Shown here piece by piece: positions 8,472 through 16,288 of a DNA stretch of 33,147 nt. Every line of letters begins with the position of its first letter. The stretch's first letter is position 1. The notes under the pieces were generated by a model. It was not told where the DNA came from. It searched no databases and saw nothing but the letters and a program-made list of their open reading frames with translations. Source of the stretch: a bacterium (GTDB lineage Bacteria > Sysuimicrobiota > Sysuimicrobiia > Sysuimicrobiales > Humicultoraceae). The stretch covers positions 1 to 33,147 of the forward strand of contig JAVHLI010000019.1 of the NCBI GenBank assembly GCA_031082185.1, written 5' to 3'. A program made the translations under genes and the position numbers.

Positions 8472-10082
8472 TCAGTTCTTCACCAATGAGCGGAAGTCAA
8501 TCTGGCGATGGAACCAGTATGTGTACCCTGAGATGCTCTTCTGCATCACCACATCCATGGACGGCTGGAACAGCGGCAGAATGGGCACGTCCCGGAGCGC
8601 GACCTTGATGAACTCCCTTACCTGCTCGGCGTACCGCTTCTGGTCCGTCTCGAACCGCGCCGCGTCTATGAGCTTGTCCATCTCAGGATTCTGGTAGGAG
8701 CTGGTGTTGGACGCGGAGTTGTCGCCGTGCAACACCCACAGGTAGAAGTACTCGGGGTAGTTGAGCCAGCCGCTGAACACGTTGATGATGAGCGGAAGGT
8801 CCTTCCGAAGCAGCGCTCCGCGCCAGACCGCGCCCGGGATCTTGTTGATGGTGGCGTTGATTCCTATCAGGCGCAGCGATTCCTGCAGCAGGATCGCCAT
8901 CGGTTCGTTGGTGGCCGCAAAGCCCGCGTTGAAAGAGATCGTGGTGTCGAACCCATTTGGAAACCCGGATTCGGCCATCAGGGCCTTGGCCTTTGACAGG
9001 TTCTGCATGGTGTAGGGCGACATCTTGGGATCGTACCCAAACGTGTTGCTCGCCACGGGCGTGACGAGTGGCGCCGACCGGCCGAACGTAGCCGCCTCGA
9101 CAATCCTCTTGCGCGGCAGCGCGTAGGCCACCGCCTGCCGGACGCGGACGTCGCTGAAGGGTGCGTGCTTGGCGTTCATCCCCACGTACATCATCGCGTT
9201 TTCCACCGGCGTGCCGATGACCGTTAGGTTCCCCTGCTTGGCCAGCTCGACGAAGTCACGGGCGGGCAGATCCATGACGATGTCGGCGTCGCCCCGCTCG
9301 ATCAGCGCGCGCCGGCTGCCTGCCGAGGGCACCTCGCGCACCACTACCCGCCTAATCTTCGGCAGAGGGCCGGACTTCCAGTTGTCGTTGCGCACGTAGA
9401 CGGTCTCCTGGCCGGGCCGCCACGACTCCACCTTGTAGGCGCCGCCGCCGGCGGTGTTGTTCCGCAGCCACGCCATCGCCCACGGGTCGGTGGGCGTCGC
9501 GTGCCGCTTGGCCAGGGCGGAGTTGAATATGACGGGGACCGGCACCGCCAGGTTCGGCAGGGTCAGCTTGTCTCTTCTCAGGAAGTTGATGCGAAACGTG
9601 TGCTCGCCCATTACCACGAACTGCTCAGGCTTTTCCATGCTGCCGGCGTTCATCTGGAACGTGGGAAAGCCGCCGACGGTAACGGCGCGGTCAAAGGACC
9701 ACTTCACGTCGTGGGCCGTCACCGGTGTGCCGTCGTGGAACTTGGCGTCCTTGCGCAGGACGAACGTGACGGACATGCCGTCCGCCGACAGCCACCACCG
9801 CTGCGCCAGCTCGGGTTCGAGCTTCGTGAAGTCGTACGACACGGTGCCGTTAGGCAGGGTCTTCTTGCCGTAGGTCAGCAGCCGATCGTAGGCGTTCCAC
9901 GTGACACCGTAGACTTGGAAGTTGGCTCCAACGCCGTGGATGTCCATGCTGTTGGGCCCACCCTCCGTCACCACGAGCAGTGTGTCGGAGCGGTCCTGGC
10001 TGAAAGACGGCATCGCCATGGTCGTTGAAAGCAACAGCGCGATCGCCGACAGAATCGCTGCCTTCCACCATTGAGACTTCAT
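8472..10082 (-). CDS. Extracellular solute-binding protein, family 5 (SBP_bac_5)
   Basis: A 536-residue periplasmic receptor for the Dpp-type importer. From the ATG at 10082 the protein starts MKSQWWKAAILSAIALLLST, a textbook signal peptide ending near MAMPSFSQ; there is no lipobox cysteine. The mature part has the family-5 landmarks LEPELAQRWWLSADGMSVTF, LRKDAKFHDGTPVTAHDVKWSF and VRQAVAYALPRKRIV. An upstream ATG pair (10121/10118) is open and also has a GGAGG, but it would put 12 polar residues before the signal peptide. AGGAGGG directly before 10082 decides for the shorter form. The family binds peptides, nickel chelates, opines and other small molecules, so the ligand is open; the neighbouring hydrolase suggests a nitrogen-containing solute. 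Confidence 0.9.
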   Translation of the reverse strand: MKSQWWKAAILSAIALLLSTTMAMPSFSQDRSDTLLVVTEGGPNSMDIHGVGANFQVYGVTWNAYDRLLTYGKKTLPNGTVSYDFTKLEPELAQRWWLSADGMSVTFVLRKDAKFHDGTPVTAHDVKWSFDRAVTVGGFPTFQMNAGSMEKPEQFVVMGEHTFRINFLRRDKLTLPNLAVPVPVIFNSALAKRHATPTDPWAMAWLRNNTAGGGAYKVESWRPGQETVYVRNDNWKSGPLPKIRRVVVREVPSAGSRRALIERGDADIVMDLPARDFVELAKQGNLTVIGTPVENAMMYVGMNAKHAPFSDVRVRQAVAYALPRKRIVEAATFGRSAPLVTPVASNTFGYDPKMSPYTMQNLSKAKALMAESGFPNGFDTTISFNAGFAATNEPMAILLQESLRLIGINATINKIPGAVWRGALLRKDLPLIINVFSGWLNYPEYFYLWVLHGDNSASNTSSYQNPEMDKLIDAARFETDQKRYAEQVREFIKVALRDVPILPLFQPSMDVVMQKSISGYTYWFHRQIDFRSLVKN

Positions 10083-10117
10083 CTCTGCCCTCCTGTCTTG
10101 TGCGTTTTGCCGAGCCA

Positions 10118-11503
10118 TCATCTTGCCTCCGGGTGTATCCGTAGGATCCACAGGCGCATCAGGGTTACATACAGAACGACCGCAACCGGCACTGAGACCA
10201 GCCAGGAGTACCGCAGCCAGACCACCCCAAGTATGGAAGCGATCCCGTGCGCCAGGTATGCAGCCGGGTTGAAGCCGCCGCTATACGTGTACGGCCCGTC
10301 GCGGCGGAAGAGCGCGGGGACGTTCAGCCGGCGTCCGCGGATGAGGTAGTAGTCCGCAAGCATCACCCCGGCCACGGGCGAGAGCGCCGCGCCGACTGCG
10401 GGCAGGTACGTGAGAAATGAGTTAACCAGACGCCACGGCATCACCGCGACGAGACCGATTACCCCACCTAAGAGAACCCCGTGGGCGAAGCTGACTCGGG
10501 GTGCGAACAGGCTGCTGAGGACGTATCCAGGAGCATATAGGTTCGCGGCCACGTTCGTGCTCAACTGCGCCAGCAGGATGATTGCCAGCCCGACGAGGAC
10601 CATCACACCACCCAGAGCAGCGCCAATCGCCTCTACCGGATTGCCGTGGCCGGTGAACACCTTCCCCAGATAGCCCACGGTGGCGAAGAGCATCATGCCC
10701 AGCGTGAGGCCGGGGAGCTGCCCCAGCAGGCTGTGCCGGTTGCGATGGAAGAACCCTCGTGCGCCGGGCGTGGTTTTCACGAAGCGGGTGAAATCCGGGA
10801 TGTTGTCCGCAACGGTAATCCAGTAGGAGAGGTTTGCCGTCACCGCAACCCAGAACGGAATGGGGTTTGTGATTGGGAACGACGCGACCTTTTCCCATCC
10901 GCCCTGAGAGCCCAGCAGGTAGACCACCAAGGCCGAGAGCACCAGGAGGGCGGGCGCCGCGAAGTTCTCCACCCGCTTGATGCCGTGGATGCCGCGCATC
11001 GTGATCAGTATCTGGAGCGCACCGAACGACCAGTACCACAGTGGCCAGTTGGAGTACCCCGTGAGCAGTCTCACGGACATGTCTATCGCGGTGGCGCCGA
11101 AGTAGGTTTGGATCGCGAACCAGCACACTGCGACGCCGGCGCGCAGCAGGGACGGCGCCCAGGCACCCCAGATGCCGTAAGGTGCGCGCAGGTATACGGC
11201 ATATGTCACACCGTGCTGGATGCCGATGTCGCCGTTGAGCACGGATACAACCCCCACGACGAGGTTACCCAGCGCGATGGCCGCAAGTGCGTCCATGAGC
11301 GAAAGCCTTCCTGCGAACGACGCCCCCAGCAGGAAGACGCCCATCTGGGCGACCATGCCGAACCAGAGCCAGACGAAGTCCGTCCAGCCGATTACCCGCT
11401 GGTCGGGCCGTGTGGGCAGGATGTCACGGTGCGCAAGGGCCGCCTCTGCGCGGGCAGGTGCAACGGCGGATGCGACCTCCGCGGTCATGGTCTCTGCGGT
11501 CAC
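10118..11503 (-). CDS. NCS1-family permease (nucleobase/hydantoin/allantoin type)
   Basis: A 461-residue polytopic membrane protein of the NCS1 (Transp_cyt_pur) family. About 12 hydrophobic segments are visible, starting with [21 protein letters not shown]. Hallmarks are [31 protein letters not shown] (helix 3 region), [20 protein letters not shown] and the late [18 protein letters not shown] with [15 protein letters not shown]1 carriers take up cytosine, uracil, allantoin, hydantoins, thiamine or related ring compounds by cation symport. The GTG at 11503 overlaps the hydrolase stop by 4 nt (GTGA); an ATG at 11488 is the alternative, and longer versions would overlap the hydrolase heavily. 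Its place between a biuret-hydrolase-like enzyme and an ABC importer supports uptake of a small N-rich substrate. Which solute it carries cannot be read from sequence. Confidence 0.9.
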   Translation of the reverse strand: MTAETMTAEVASAVAPARAEAALAHRDILPTRPDQRVIGWTDFVWLWFGMVAQMGVFLLGASFAGRLSLMDALAAIALGNLVVGVVSVLNGDIGIQHGVTYAVYLRAPYGIWGAWAPSLLRAGVAVCWFAIQTYFGATAIDMSVRLLTGYSNWPLWYWSFGALQILITMRGIHGIKRVENFAAPALLVLSALVVYLLGSQGGWEKVASFPITNPIPFWVAVTANLSYWITVADNIPDFTRFVKTTPGARGFFHRNRHSLLGQLPGLTLGMMLFATVGYLGKVFTGHGNPVEAIGAALGGVMVLVGLAIILLAQLSTNVAANLYAPGYVLSSLFAPRVSFAHGVLLGGVIGLVAVMPWRLVNSFLTYLPAVGAALSPVAGVMLADYYLIRGRRLNVPALFRRDGPYTYSGGFNPAAYLAHGIASILGVVWLRYSWLVSVPVAVVLYVTLMRLWILRIHPEAR

Positions 11504-12213
11504 GTGGACTCGGCGGCGCCCGATCCGGCCCGGGTCTCGCTCAGCGCTCTCAAGAGGACCGCTGAGCCGGACACCCATCCAAAGATCCCGCCCTGCGCCT
11601 TGATCATCCGGATCCCGGCTTCGTGGAAATCGGGGAAGTATGATGCAACGCAGTCCTCCAGCACGAGGCACTCGAACCCTCGGTCGTTGGCTTCGCGCAC
11701 GGTGGTGTGCACGCACACCTCGGTTGTGACCCCGGTCACGATCAGGCTCCGAATGCCGCGTTCCCGGAGAATCAGTTCCAGGTTGGTTGCGTAGAACGAC
11801 CCTTTGCCCGGCTTGTCGATCACGGGCTCACCGTGAGCCGGGGCAAGCTCTGGAACGATCTCGTGCCCGGGCTCGCCCCGAATGAGCACCCGACCCATTG
11901 GGCCGGCATCCCCAATCCCCGTCTTCAGGCGCCCCCGCGTCCTCTTTGTGGGCGGAAGGTCGCTGAGGTCGGAGCGGTGTCCCTCCCTTGTGTGTATGAC
12001 CGTCATGCCGCGGGCGCGAAACGCGTCCAGCACGCGGCGGGTCGGAGCGATGGCCCTGCGCAGGTGGGTGACGTCGTTTCCAAGCATCTCGCCGAATCCG
12101 CCTGGCTCTAGGAAGTCGCGCTGCATGTCGATCACCAACAGCGCGACCGCATCCGGGCTGAACTCGAACGGGTAGGGCTCTGCGTCAACCCTCACTCGAC
12201 ACACCTGTTGCAT
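11500..12213 (-). CDS. Cysteine hydrolase, isochorismatase family, biuret-hydrolase-like
   Basis: A 237-residue cytoplasmic hydrolase. The family triad is in place: Asp29 (VIDMQRDF), Lys134 (IDKPGKGSF) and Cys167 (TTEVCVHTT), with [16 protein letters not shown] following. Several stretches closely match what I remember of Rhizobium biuret amidohydrolase Biu[13 protein letters not shown] near the N-terminus, [15 protein letters not shown], the glycine-rich [25 protein letters not shown], and KAQGGIFG with a Gln 40 residues after the catalytic Cys, the position of a substrate-binding Gln in BiuH. BiuH converts biuret to allophanate plus ammonia. Triuret hydrolase, ureidoacrylate or other carbamoyl amidohydrolases are alternatives. 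No allophanate hydrolase is present in the window. It starts at ATG 21 nt after the GntR gene and is translationally coupled to the NCS1 permease. Confidence 0.75.
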   Translation of the reverse strand: MQQVCRVRVDAEPYPFEFSPDAVALLVIDMQRDFLEPGGFGEMLGNDVTHLRRAIAPTRRVLDAFRARGMTVIHTREGHRSDLSDLPPTKRTRGRLKTGIGDAGPMGRVLIRGEPGHEIVPELAPAHGEPVIDKPGKGSFYATNLELILRERGIRSLIVTGVTTEVCVHTTVREANDRGFECLVLEDCVASYFPDFHEAGIRMIKAQGGIFGWVSGSAVLLRALSETRAGSGAAEST

Positions 12214-12234
12214 CGTTTCTCTGCGGCCCCATCC

Positions 12235-12885
12235 TCACCGATTCAGGTATATGGAAGCCAGCAGCTCTTTGACCGCGTGCAGTACGTTGGCCTTGCTCTC
12301 AAGGATGTGATCACGGATGGCCGCGCCGGCCGCGCCGGCATCCCCCTTTTCGATGAGTTCGAGGATGCGTGCGTGTTCAAGATACGTGAGGCGGATCCGG
12401 TGGGGGTCGGTGAAGTCCTTGGCGCGGATGGCCCGAATCCGCTCGCTGATGGAGCGCAGGTATTCGGCAAGAGCCCCGTTGCCGCCGGCCTCGGCAATCG
12501 CGGCGTGGAAGCCCTCGTCCAGGTTCAGCATCGCCTTGGGTGAGGGAAGAGGCTCGGGGATCTCGGCCCAGGTCTCCTGTAGCTTCCTCCAGTCAACCGC
12601 GCGCCCGCGGTCCACCGCCAGGGAGACCGCGAAGGTCTCCAGCGCCACACGGACCTCGTACTGCTCTTCAACTTCCGCCAGGTTGATCTCCCGCACATAG
12701 TACCCACGCCGTGGGGCGATGCGGATCAACCCGGCCTGCGCCAGTCTCTTGAGCGCCTCGCGGATCGGCGTCCGGCTCGTCTGCCATTCTTGCGCCAACC
12801 CGTCCTCCAGCAGCCGCTCGCCGGGCTTGAGGTCGAACGCCAGGACTCGCTCCTTCAGCTCATCGAAGATGCGGTCTGTCAACAC
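12235..12885 (-). CDS. GntR-family transcriptional regulator, FCD (FadR) subfamily
   Basis: A 216-residue regulator. Residues about 1-66 are the GntR winged helix (LKPGERLLEDGLA, TSRTPIREALKRLAQAGLI, GYYVREI). Residues about 75-205 are an FCD ligand-binding domain with the metal-type residues (DEGFH, YLEH, IRDHI). FCD regulators usually respond to small organic acids or related metabolites. The start is GTG at 12885, behind CGGAGAG. The longer frame beginning at ATG 12954 is rejected because that codon sits between the -35 and -10 boxes of the promoter. First gene of the minus-strand operon, 21 nt before the hydrolase, so it probably represses its own operon until the substrate or a derivative is present. 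Confidence 0.88.
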   Translation of the reverse strand: MLTDRIFDELKERVLAFDLKPGERLLEDGLAQEWQTSRTPIREALKRLAQAGLIRIAPRRGYYVREINLAEVEEQYEVRVALETFAVSLAVDRGRAVDWRKLQETWAEIPEPLPSPKAMLNLDEGFHAAIAEAGGNGALAEYLRSISERIRAIRAKDFTDPHRIRLTYLEHARILELIEKGDAGAAGAAIRDHILESKANVLHAVKELLASIYLNR

Positions 12886-12904
12886 AGGGGTCTCTCCGGA
12901 TATG

Positions 12905-12946
12905 GCGTACAATCCTGCGTACCTAAGTGTATATCTTATTGCATAC
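12905..12946. promoter_or_regulatory. Cluster of GCGTAC-like motifs, candidate GntR operator
   Basis: GCGTAC occurs at 12905-12910 and again at 12917-12922 (12-bp spacing). GCATAC lies at 12941-12946, 24 bp further, and the related GTGTAT at 12927-12932. The set spans from inside the promoter spacer to about 20 bp past the predicted start of transcription, where a repressor would block RNA polymerase. FCD-type GntR operators commonly contain GT...AC half sites, which these motifs resemble. Binding is inferred. Confidence 0.5.
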
Positions 12947-12961
12947 GACTCCATGTTTCAA
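12933..12961 (-). promoter_or_regulatory. Sigma70-type promoter of the GntR-hydrolase-transporter operon
   Basis: On the minus strand TTGAAA (12961-12956) is followed after 17 bp by TAAGAT (12938-12933). Predicted transcription start is near 12926, giving a leader of about 40 nt with a ribosome-binding site before the GTG at 12885. No other promoter was seen for the eight genes downstream, whose junctions are tight. Confidence 0.7.
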
Positions 12962-13077
12962 GGGTGTTTGTGATGCTTGGGGGATGTGATCCGTGTCGAC
13001 TCCCTGCCTGGGCGTGCAGGTTGAGGCACTGCCGGTTGGCGCGACCCTGACGCCGCCCTATGCCTAGAAGGTGGAGC

Positions 13078-13317
13078 ATGCCCAGACACCTCCCGGACTT
13101 AGCAGACCCCTGCGGTAGCATCCACACAGCGCCGGTTGAGGAGGTGTACCGTTCGCTGGCGACCGGTCCAGGGGGCCTGTCGCCGGACGAGGCGGAGAGC
13201 CGCCTGTACCGCTTTGGCCCGAACGCGATTCGCGAGGTTCGGCGCGCGCCGCTCGTTCTGAAGTTCCTGGCCAACTTCACGCACCTGATGGCCGTACTCC
13301 TGTGGGTTGGCGGCACT
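13078..13317 (+). pseudogene. N-terminal remnant of a cation-transporting P-type ATPase
   Basis: About 80 codons from ATG 13078 (RBS AAGGTGGAG) match the N-terminus of P-type ATPases: VEEVYRSLATGPGGLSPDEAE, then SRLYRFGPNAIRE and LVLKFLANFTHLMAVLLWVGG, the cation-ATPase N domain leading into the first transmembrane helix. After about 13317 the resemblance stops abruptly, and the frame runs only to 13437 through unrelated residues into the start of the next gene. Intact ATPases of this kind have roughly 850-900 residues with a DKTGT phosphorylation site; none of that is present. I read it as the stump left by a deletion or insertion event, not as a functional protein. Confidence 0.75.
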
Positions 13318-13408
13318 GCTGGGCGGCGGACCTTCCTAAGGTGTGCCTCAGCTTTCGTGAATGACAGGAGCAAAGCAATCTGTGGGGTGGCCGTGAGCTT
13401 TACATTCC

Positions 13409-13418
13409 TGGTAATACC
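13409..13418 (+). promoter_or_regulatory. Extended -10 promoter with overlapping palindrome, for vapBC
   Basis: TG-G-TAATAC (13409-13417) is a complete extended -10 element; no good -35 is seen. The overlapping GGTAATACC (13410-13418) is a perfect odd palindrome. Transcription would start near 13424, about 10 nt before the vapB ATG. Toxin-antitoxin operons are usually autorepressed at such sites. Confidence 0.5.
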
Positions 13419-13433
13419 CTTCACTCTGAATGT

Positions 13434-13670
13434 ATGAGGAGCACCGTCTCTACCAAGGGTCAGGTGACCATTCCGGTGCATGTGCGGAACCAACTCGGCC
13501 TGCACCCGGGGACACCCGTGACCTTTGACCTCCGCGAACGGGACGTAATTATGCGAGAAGGCCGCCCGGGTCAACACCCTGTGGACCGCGTATTCGGCAC
13601 CCTGCGACTGAAGCGGCCGGTGGATGCCCTGCTGGATGAGATGCGCGGCCCCCGTCCGAAGCGGCCATGA
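13434..13670 (+). CDS. vapB: AbrB/SpoVT-type antitoxin, VapB-like
   Basis: A 78-residue protein with the swapped-hairpin AbrB domain at residues about 1-45: STKGQVTIPVHVRNQLGLHPGTPVTFDL, nearly the family consensus (TxKGQVTIPxxxRxxLGxxxG). The tail (residues 46-78, with VDALLDEMRGPRP) would be the toxin-binding arm. It acts as a DNA-binding antitoxin that neutralises the PIN-domain toxin encoded next and represses the pair. The ATG has little Shine-Dalgarno sequence, in keeping with a very short leader. Its stop TGA overlaps the toxin ATG (ATGA at 13667), the standard antitoxin-first coupling. Confidence 0.88.
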   Translation: MRSTVSTKGQVTIPVHVRNQLGLHPGTPVTFDLRERDVIMREGRPGQHPVDRVFGTLRLKRPVDALLDEMRGPRPKRP

Positions 13671-14079
13671 AGACCGCCTTGGACACCTCCGTGCTGCTGG
13701 ATGTCCTCGGTGCTGACCCCACGTTTGGCGAGCAGTCTCGATCGGCGCTGCGGATGGCCTATGACGCCGGGGCCTCGCGGCGTGCGAGGTGGTATGGGCT
13801 GAGGTCCGGGCGCACTTTCCTGGGGACGACGCCTTTGACGAAGCCCTGGCTAGTCTCGGCGTGCAGTTCGACCCGGTCTCGGCCCAGGCCGCAATCGCAG
13901 CCGGCAAACTGTGGCGGGAACACCGGAAGGGCGCGCGCCTTGCCCGAGACCGGGTCGTCGCGGATTTCCTCGTAGGCGCGCATGCCCGGCTGCAGGCGGA
14001 TGCGCTTCTTACCAGAGATCGTGGGTTCTACCGGCGGTACTTCGCAGGTCTCAGCATCATCGACCCGACGGTAGGGTAG
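13667..14079 (+). pseudogene. vapC: VapC-like PIN-domain toxin, single frameshift
   Basis: Two overlapping frames together give one complete PIN domain. From ATG 13667 the first frame reads MKTALDTSVLLDVLGADPTF and on to MAYDAG. The second frame picks up as LAACEVVWAEVRAHF, then FDEALASLGVQFDP and ADALLTRDRGFYRRYFAGLSIIDPTVG, stopping at 14079. All expected acidic residues are present across the two (Asp6, the Glu of VWAEV, the Asp pair of ADALLTRD). The break falls near 13768-13776 in a GGGGCC run and is repaired by adding one base. PIN toxins are ribonucleases that cleave tRNA or mRNA. The single lesion means either a recently inactivated toxin or a sequencing/assembly error. Without frame repair, the first frame ends at 13975 with a wrong C-terminus. 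Confidence 0.8.
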
Positions 14080-14166
14080 TCTTCACGGTACATCCTGCCG
14101 CCACATACAGGTGTGCCCGTCACCATGAGAGAAACGTGCGTGGACTGAGAGAGGGAGGCGACTCGG

Positions 14167-15342
14167 TTGGCTGGACTGGGAGTTCGCACCTGGAGACTGC
14201 CCGCGCACGCCTTTGGCCCCGGCGCGCTGTCGGCGCTAGAGGGGTACGTGGCGAGCACAGGGGCGCGGCGCCCGCTGCTGGTTTCCGACAGGGCGGTGGC
14301 TCGGCTCGGGCTGGCAGAGAGCGTGGTGGCTGCCGCAGGGCTGCCGCAGGGATCGGTAGGCGTGTTCGACGATGTGGATCCTGAACTACCTCTGTCCTGC
14401 GTGAGGGCGGCGCTTGAGGCAACGCGGGCCGGCGGGCACGATCTCATCATAGGCCTGGGAGGCGGCAGCACGCTGGACGCAGCCAAGGTCTGCGCGGCGC
14501 TGTCCGGTCGGCCGGGTGACGTGCGGGACTACATAGGCGTCGGGAAGGTTCCCGGGCCGGGCCTGCCGAGCATTCTGATCCCCACCACAGCCGGGAGCGG
14601 CTCCGAGGCCACCCCCAACGCTCTCATCATGGACTACGAGCGGGGGGAGAAGGTGGCGATGGTCAGCCCGCACCTGATTCCCACTTACGCGATCCTGGAT
14701 CCGGGCCTGACGAAGACCCTGCCTCCCGCGGTCACAGCCCAGAGTGGCATGGATGTGCTGGCGCACGCCATCGAGTCCTACACATCCCGCAGGGCAGACA
14801 TGTACACCGAGATGTACAGCCGGCACGCCGCGCTGCTGGCAGGCCGGAACCTGCGCGACGCGGTGCATCGGGGCGGCGACCTGGACGCCCGGGCAGGCAT
14901 GCTGCTGGGCAGCTTTCTGGCAGGGGCCGCGATCGGCCAGGCAGGCACCTCGGCCACGCACGCCCTGGCCTACCCGTTGGGCGCACGCTACCACGTCCCC
15001 CACGGTCTGGCCATTGCACTTCTGCTGCCCAGCGTGATGGCTGCGAACCGGACGGCTGTCGAGGCGAAGTACGCAGAGATCGCGCTCCTGCTGGAGGATG
15101 GTTCGCCCGAGGGTGGTCTGCGCGAAGGCCATCAGCGCCTGGACGGCCGCGCCGCGGCGCCGGCGGTGCGCCGCCTGTGCGACGAGATCGGGATCCCGAT
15201 GGGCCTGGCCCGGCATGGCGTGGATCCGGCCGCCATCCCCGAGATGGCTGCGGAGGCGCACGCGATTCGCCGCCTCATGGACAACAACCCGCGGGAGTTG
15301 AGCGTGGAGCAGGTGGCCGCGATCTTCGCAGACGCGATGTGA
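14167..15342 (+). CDS. Iron-containing alcohol dehydrogenase
   Basis: A 391-residue NAD(P)-dependent Fe-ADH (group III). It has the nucleotide motif GLGGGSTLDAAK (about 96-107), PTTAGSGSEAT (139-149) and the four metal ligands: Asp196 and His200 (GMDVLAHAIES), His265 (GTSATHALAYP) and His279 (YHVPHG). Such enzymes interconvert alcohols or hydroxyacids and carbonyls, for example propanediol, lactaldehyde or maleylacetate. The substrate is not evident. TTG at 14167 is chosen because GAGGGAGG lies 8-9 nt upstream. It is separated by 11 nt from the TIM-barrel gene and probably cotranscribed with it. A weak promoter candidate (TTCACG 14082, 16 bp, CATACA 14104) is all that is visible upstream. Confidence 0.92.
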   Translation: MAGLGVRTWRLPAHAFGPGALSALEGYVASTGARRPLLVSDRAVARLGLAESVVAAAGLPQGSVGVFDDVDPELPLSCVRAALEATRAGGHDLIIGLGGGSTLDAAKVCAALSGRPGDVRDYIGVGKVPGPGLPSILIPTTAGSGSEATPNALIMDYERGEKVAMVSPHLIPTYAILDPGLTKTLPPAVTAQSGMDVLAHAIESYTSRRADMYTEMYSRHAALLAGRNLRDAVHRGGDLDARAGMLLGSFLAGAAIGQAGTSATHALAYPLGARYHVPHGLAIALLLPSVMAANRTAVEAKYAEIALLLEDGSPEGGLREGHQRLDGRAAAPAVRRLCDEIGIPMGLARHGVDPAAIPEMAAEAHAIRRLMDNNPRELSVEQVAAIFADAM

Positions 15343-15353
15343 GGGACGGAACG

Positions 15354-16283
15354 GTGTCGCGGTTTGCGCTCTCAACGGCGTGGCACATCGCCAGGATCAC
15401 GGACGCCCGCGAGCTCCTCGCTTTGCCGGCACGGCTGGGTTTCGGCGGGGTGGAGCTCAGCTCGGTGGGCTTGGATCTGGCGGCGGAGGTGCGGGAGGTT
15501 GCTGGCGACGGCTACCCGCCCATAGTCAGCCTGCACGCTCCGTGTCCGGTGCCCTACCCAGGGGCCGCGCGCCTTGACGACCTGGCCGCGCTCGACGAAC
15601 GTCGCCGACGGGCCGCGGTGGATTTCACCAAGGCGACCGTGGACATGGCCGCGGCAGTGCGCGCGCGTGCAATCGTGCTGCACCTGGGCGCCGTGGAGGG
15701 CACGCTTCCGCAGCCGGCCATCGTCCAGGCAATGGAAGACGGGATGAAAGTTGGGATGAAAGTCGGGATGGAGGCCGGGGATCGGGACGAGTGGAAGGCA
15801 CTGCTGGCAAAGGGACTTGCTGCGCGGAAGGCTGTGGCTGATCGCCACCTGGACCGTTGCATGGCAAGCCTGGAGGCACTGACCGCCCACGCCGCGGGAT
15901 CAGGCGTACGTCTGGGTGCGGAGACCCGTTACGAGTACAACGATCTCCCGAGCTTCGAGGAGTTCGCGGTGATACTTCGGGAGTTCGGGGACCGCGGCGT
16001 CGGGTACTGGCACGACGTGGGCCATGGCCACGCCCAGCAGGTGCTCGGCCTGGCGACTCCCGCGCAGTACCTGGAACGCTACGGAGAGCACCTTTTGGGA
16101 TTTCATCTGCACGACGCCCGTTCAACTCGAGACCACCTGCCGCCCGGCGAGGGTGATGTGGACTTTGAGGCGCTGCGCCCCTACGCCCGCCCGGAGCACC
16201 TGCGCGTGTTCGAGGTGTTCAACGTTCAACCCGAGGAGCGGTTGGATCGTTCGCTTCGGTACCTTGAAGAGCTGAACCTCTAG
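15354..16283 (+). CDS. Sugar phosphate isomerase/epimerase-like TIM-barrel protein
   Basis: A 309-residue protein of the AP-endonuclease-2 / xylose-isomerase-like TIM-barrel family. Candidate metal ligands follow the family order: His61 (SLHAP), His110 (VLHLGA), Glu190 (GAETRYEYND), Asp221 and nearby His (YWHDVGHGH), His251/253 (GFHLHDA) and Glu287. Family members are isomerases, epimerases, dehydratases or endonuclease IV, so the reaction is unassigned; sugar metabolism fits the location. The start is GTG at 15354 after GAGGGACGG; the frame open further upstream lies inside the Fe-ADH gene and is ignored. Residues 130-141 come from a 12-bp tandem repeat (see 15741). Followed by the regulated promoter of the sugar transporter, so this gene likely ends a separate short transcript. 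Confidence 0.8.
   Translation: MSRFALSTAWHIARITDARELLALPARLGFGGVELSSVGLDLAAEVREVAGDGYPPIVSLHAPCPVPYPGAARLDDLAALDERRRRAAVDFTKATVDMAAAVRARAIVLHLGAVEGTLPQPAIVQAMEDGMKVGMKVGMEAGDRDEWKALLAKGLAARKAVADRHLDRCMASLEALTAHAAGSGVRLGAETRYEYNDLPSFEEFAVILREFGDRGVGYWHDVGHGHAQQVLGLATPAQYLERYGEHLLGFHLHDARSTRDHLPPGEGDVDFEALRPYARPEHLRVFEVFNVQPEERLDRSLRYLEELNL
15741..15776 (+). repeat. In-frame 12-bp tandem repeat inside the TIM-barrel gene
   Basis: Three units (GGGATGAAAGTT, GGGATGAAAGTC, GGGATGGAGGCC) encode GMKV, GMKV, GMEA, followed by another GGG start. It lengthens a surface loop or helix by four residues per unit and is a likely site of strand slippage. Confidence 0.85.
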
Positions 16284-16288
16284 CGCCA

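Noticed and set aside
10646-11794. 382-codon plus-strand frame across the NCS1 permease and hydrolase
   Set aside because: Spans two coding genes on the other strand and shows only biased antisense composition.
12886-12954. Longer GntR protein starting at ATG 12954
   Set aside because: That codon lies between the -35 and -10 elements of the operon's promoter, so it would not be transcribed.
12936-13907. 323-codon minus-strand frame across the GntR promoter, ATPase remnant and vapBC
   Set aside because: Would run antisense through recognisable AbrB and PIN domains, with no motif of its own.
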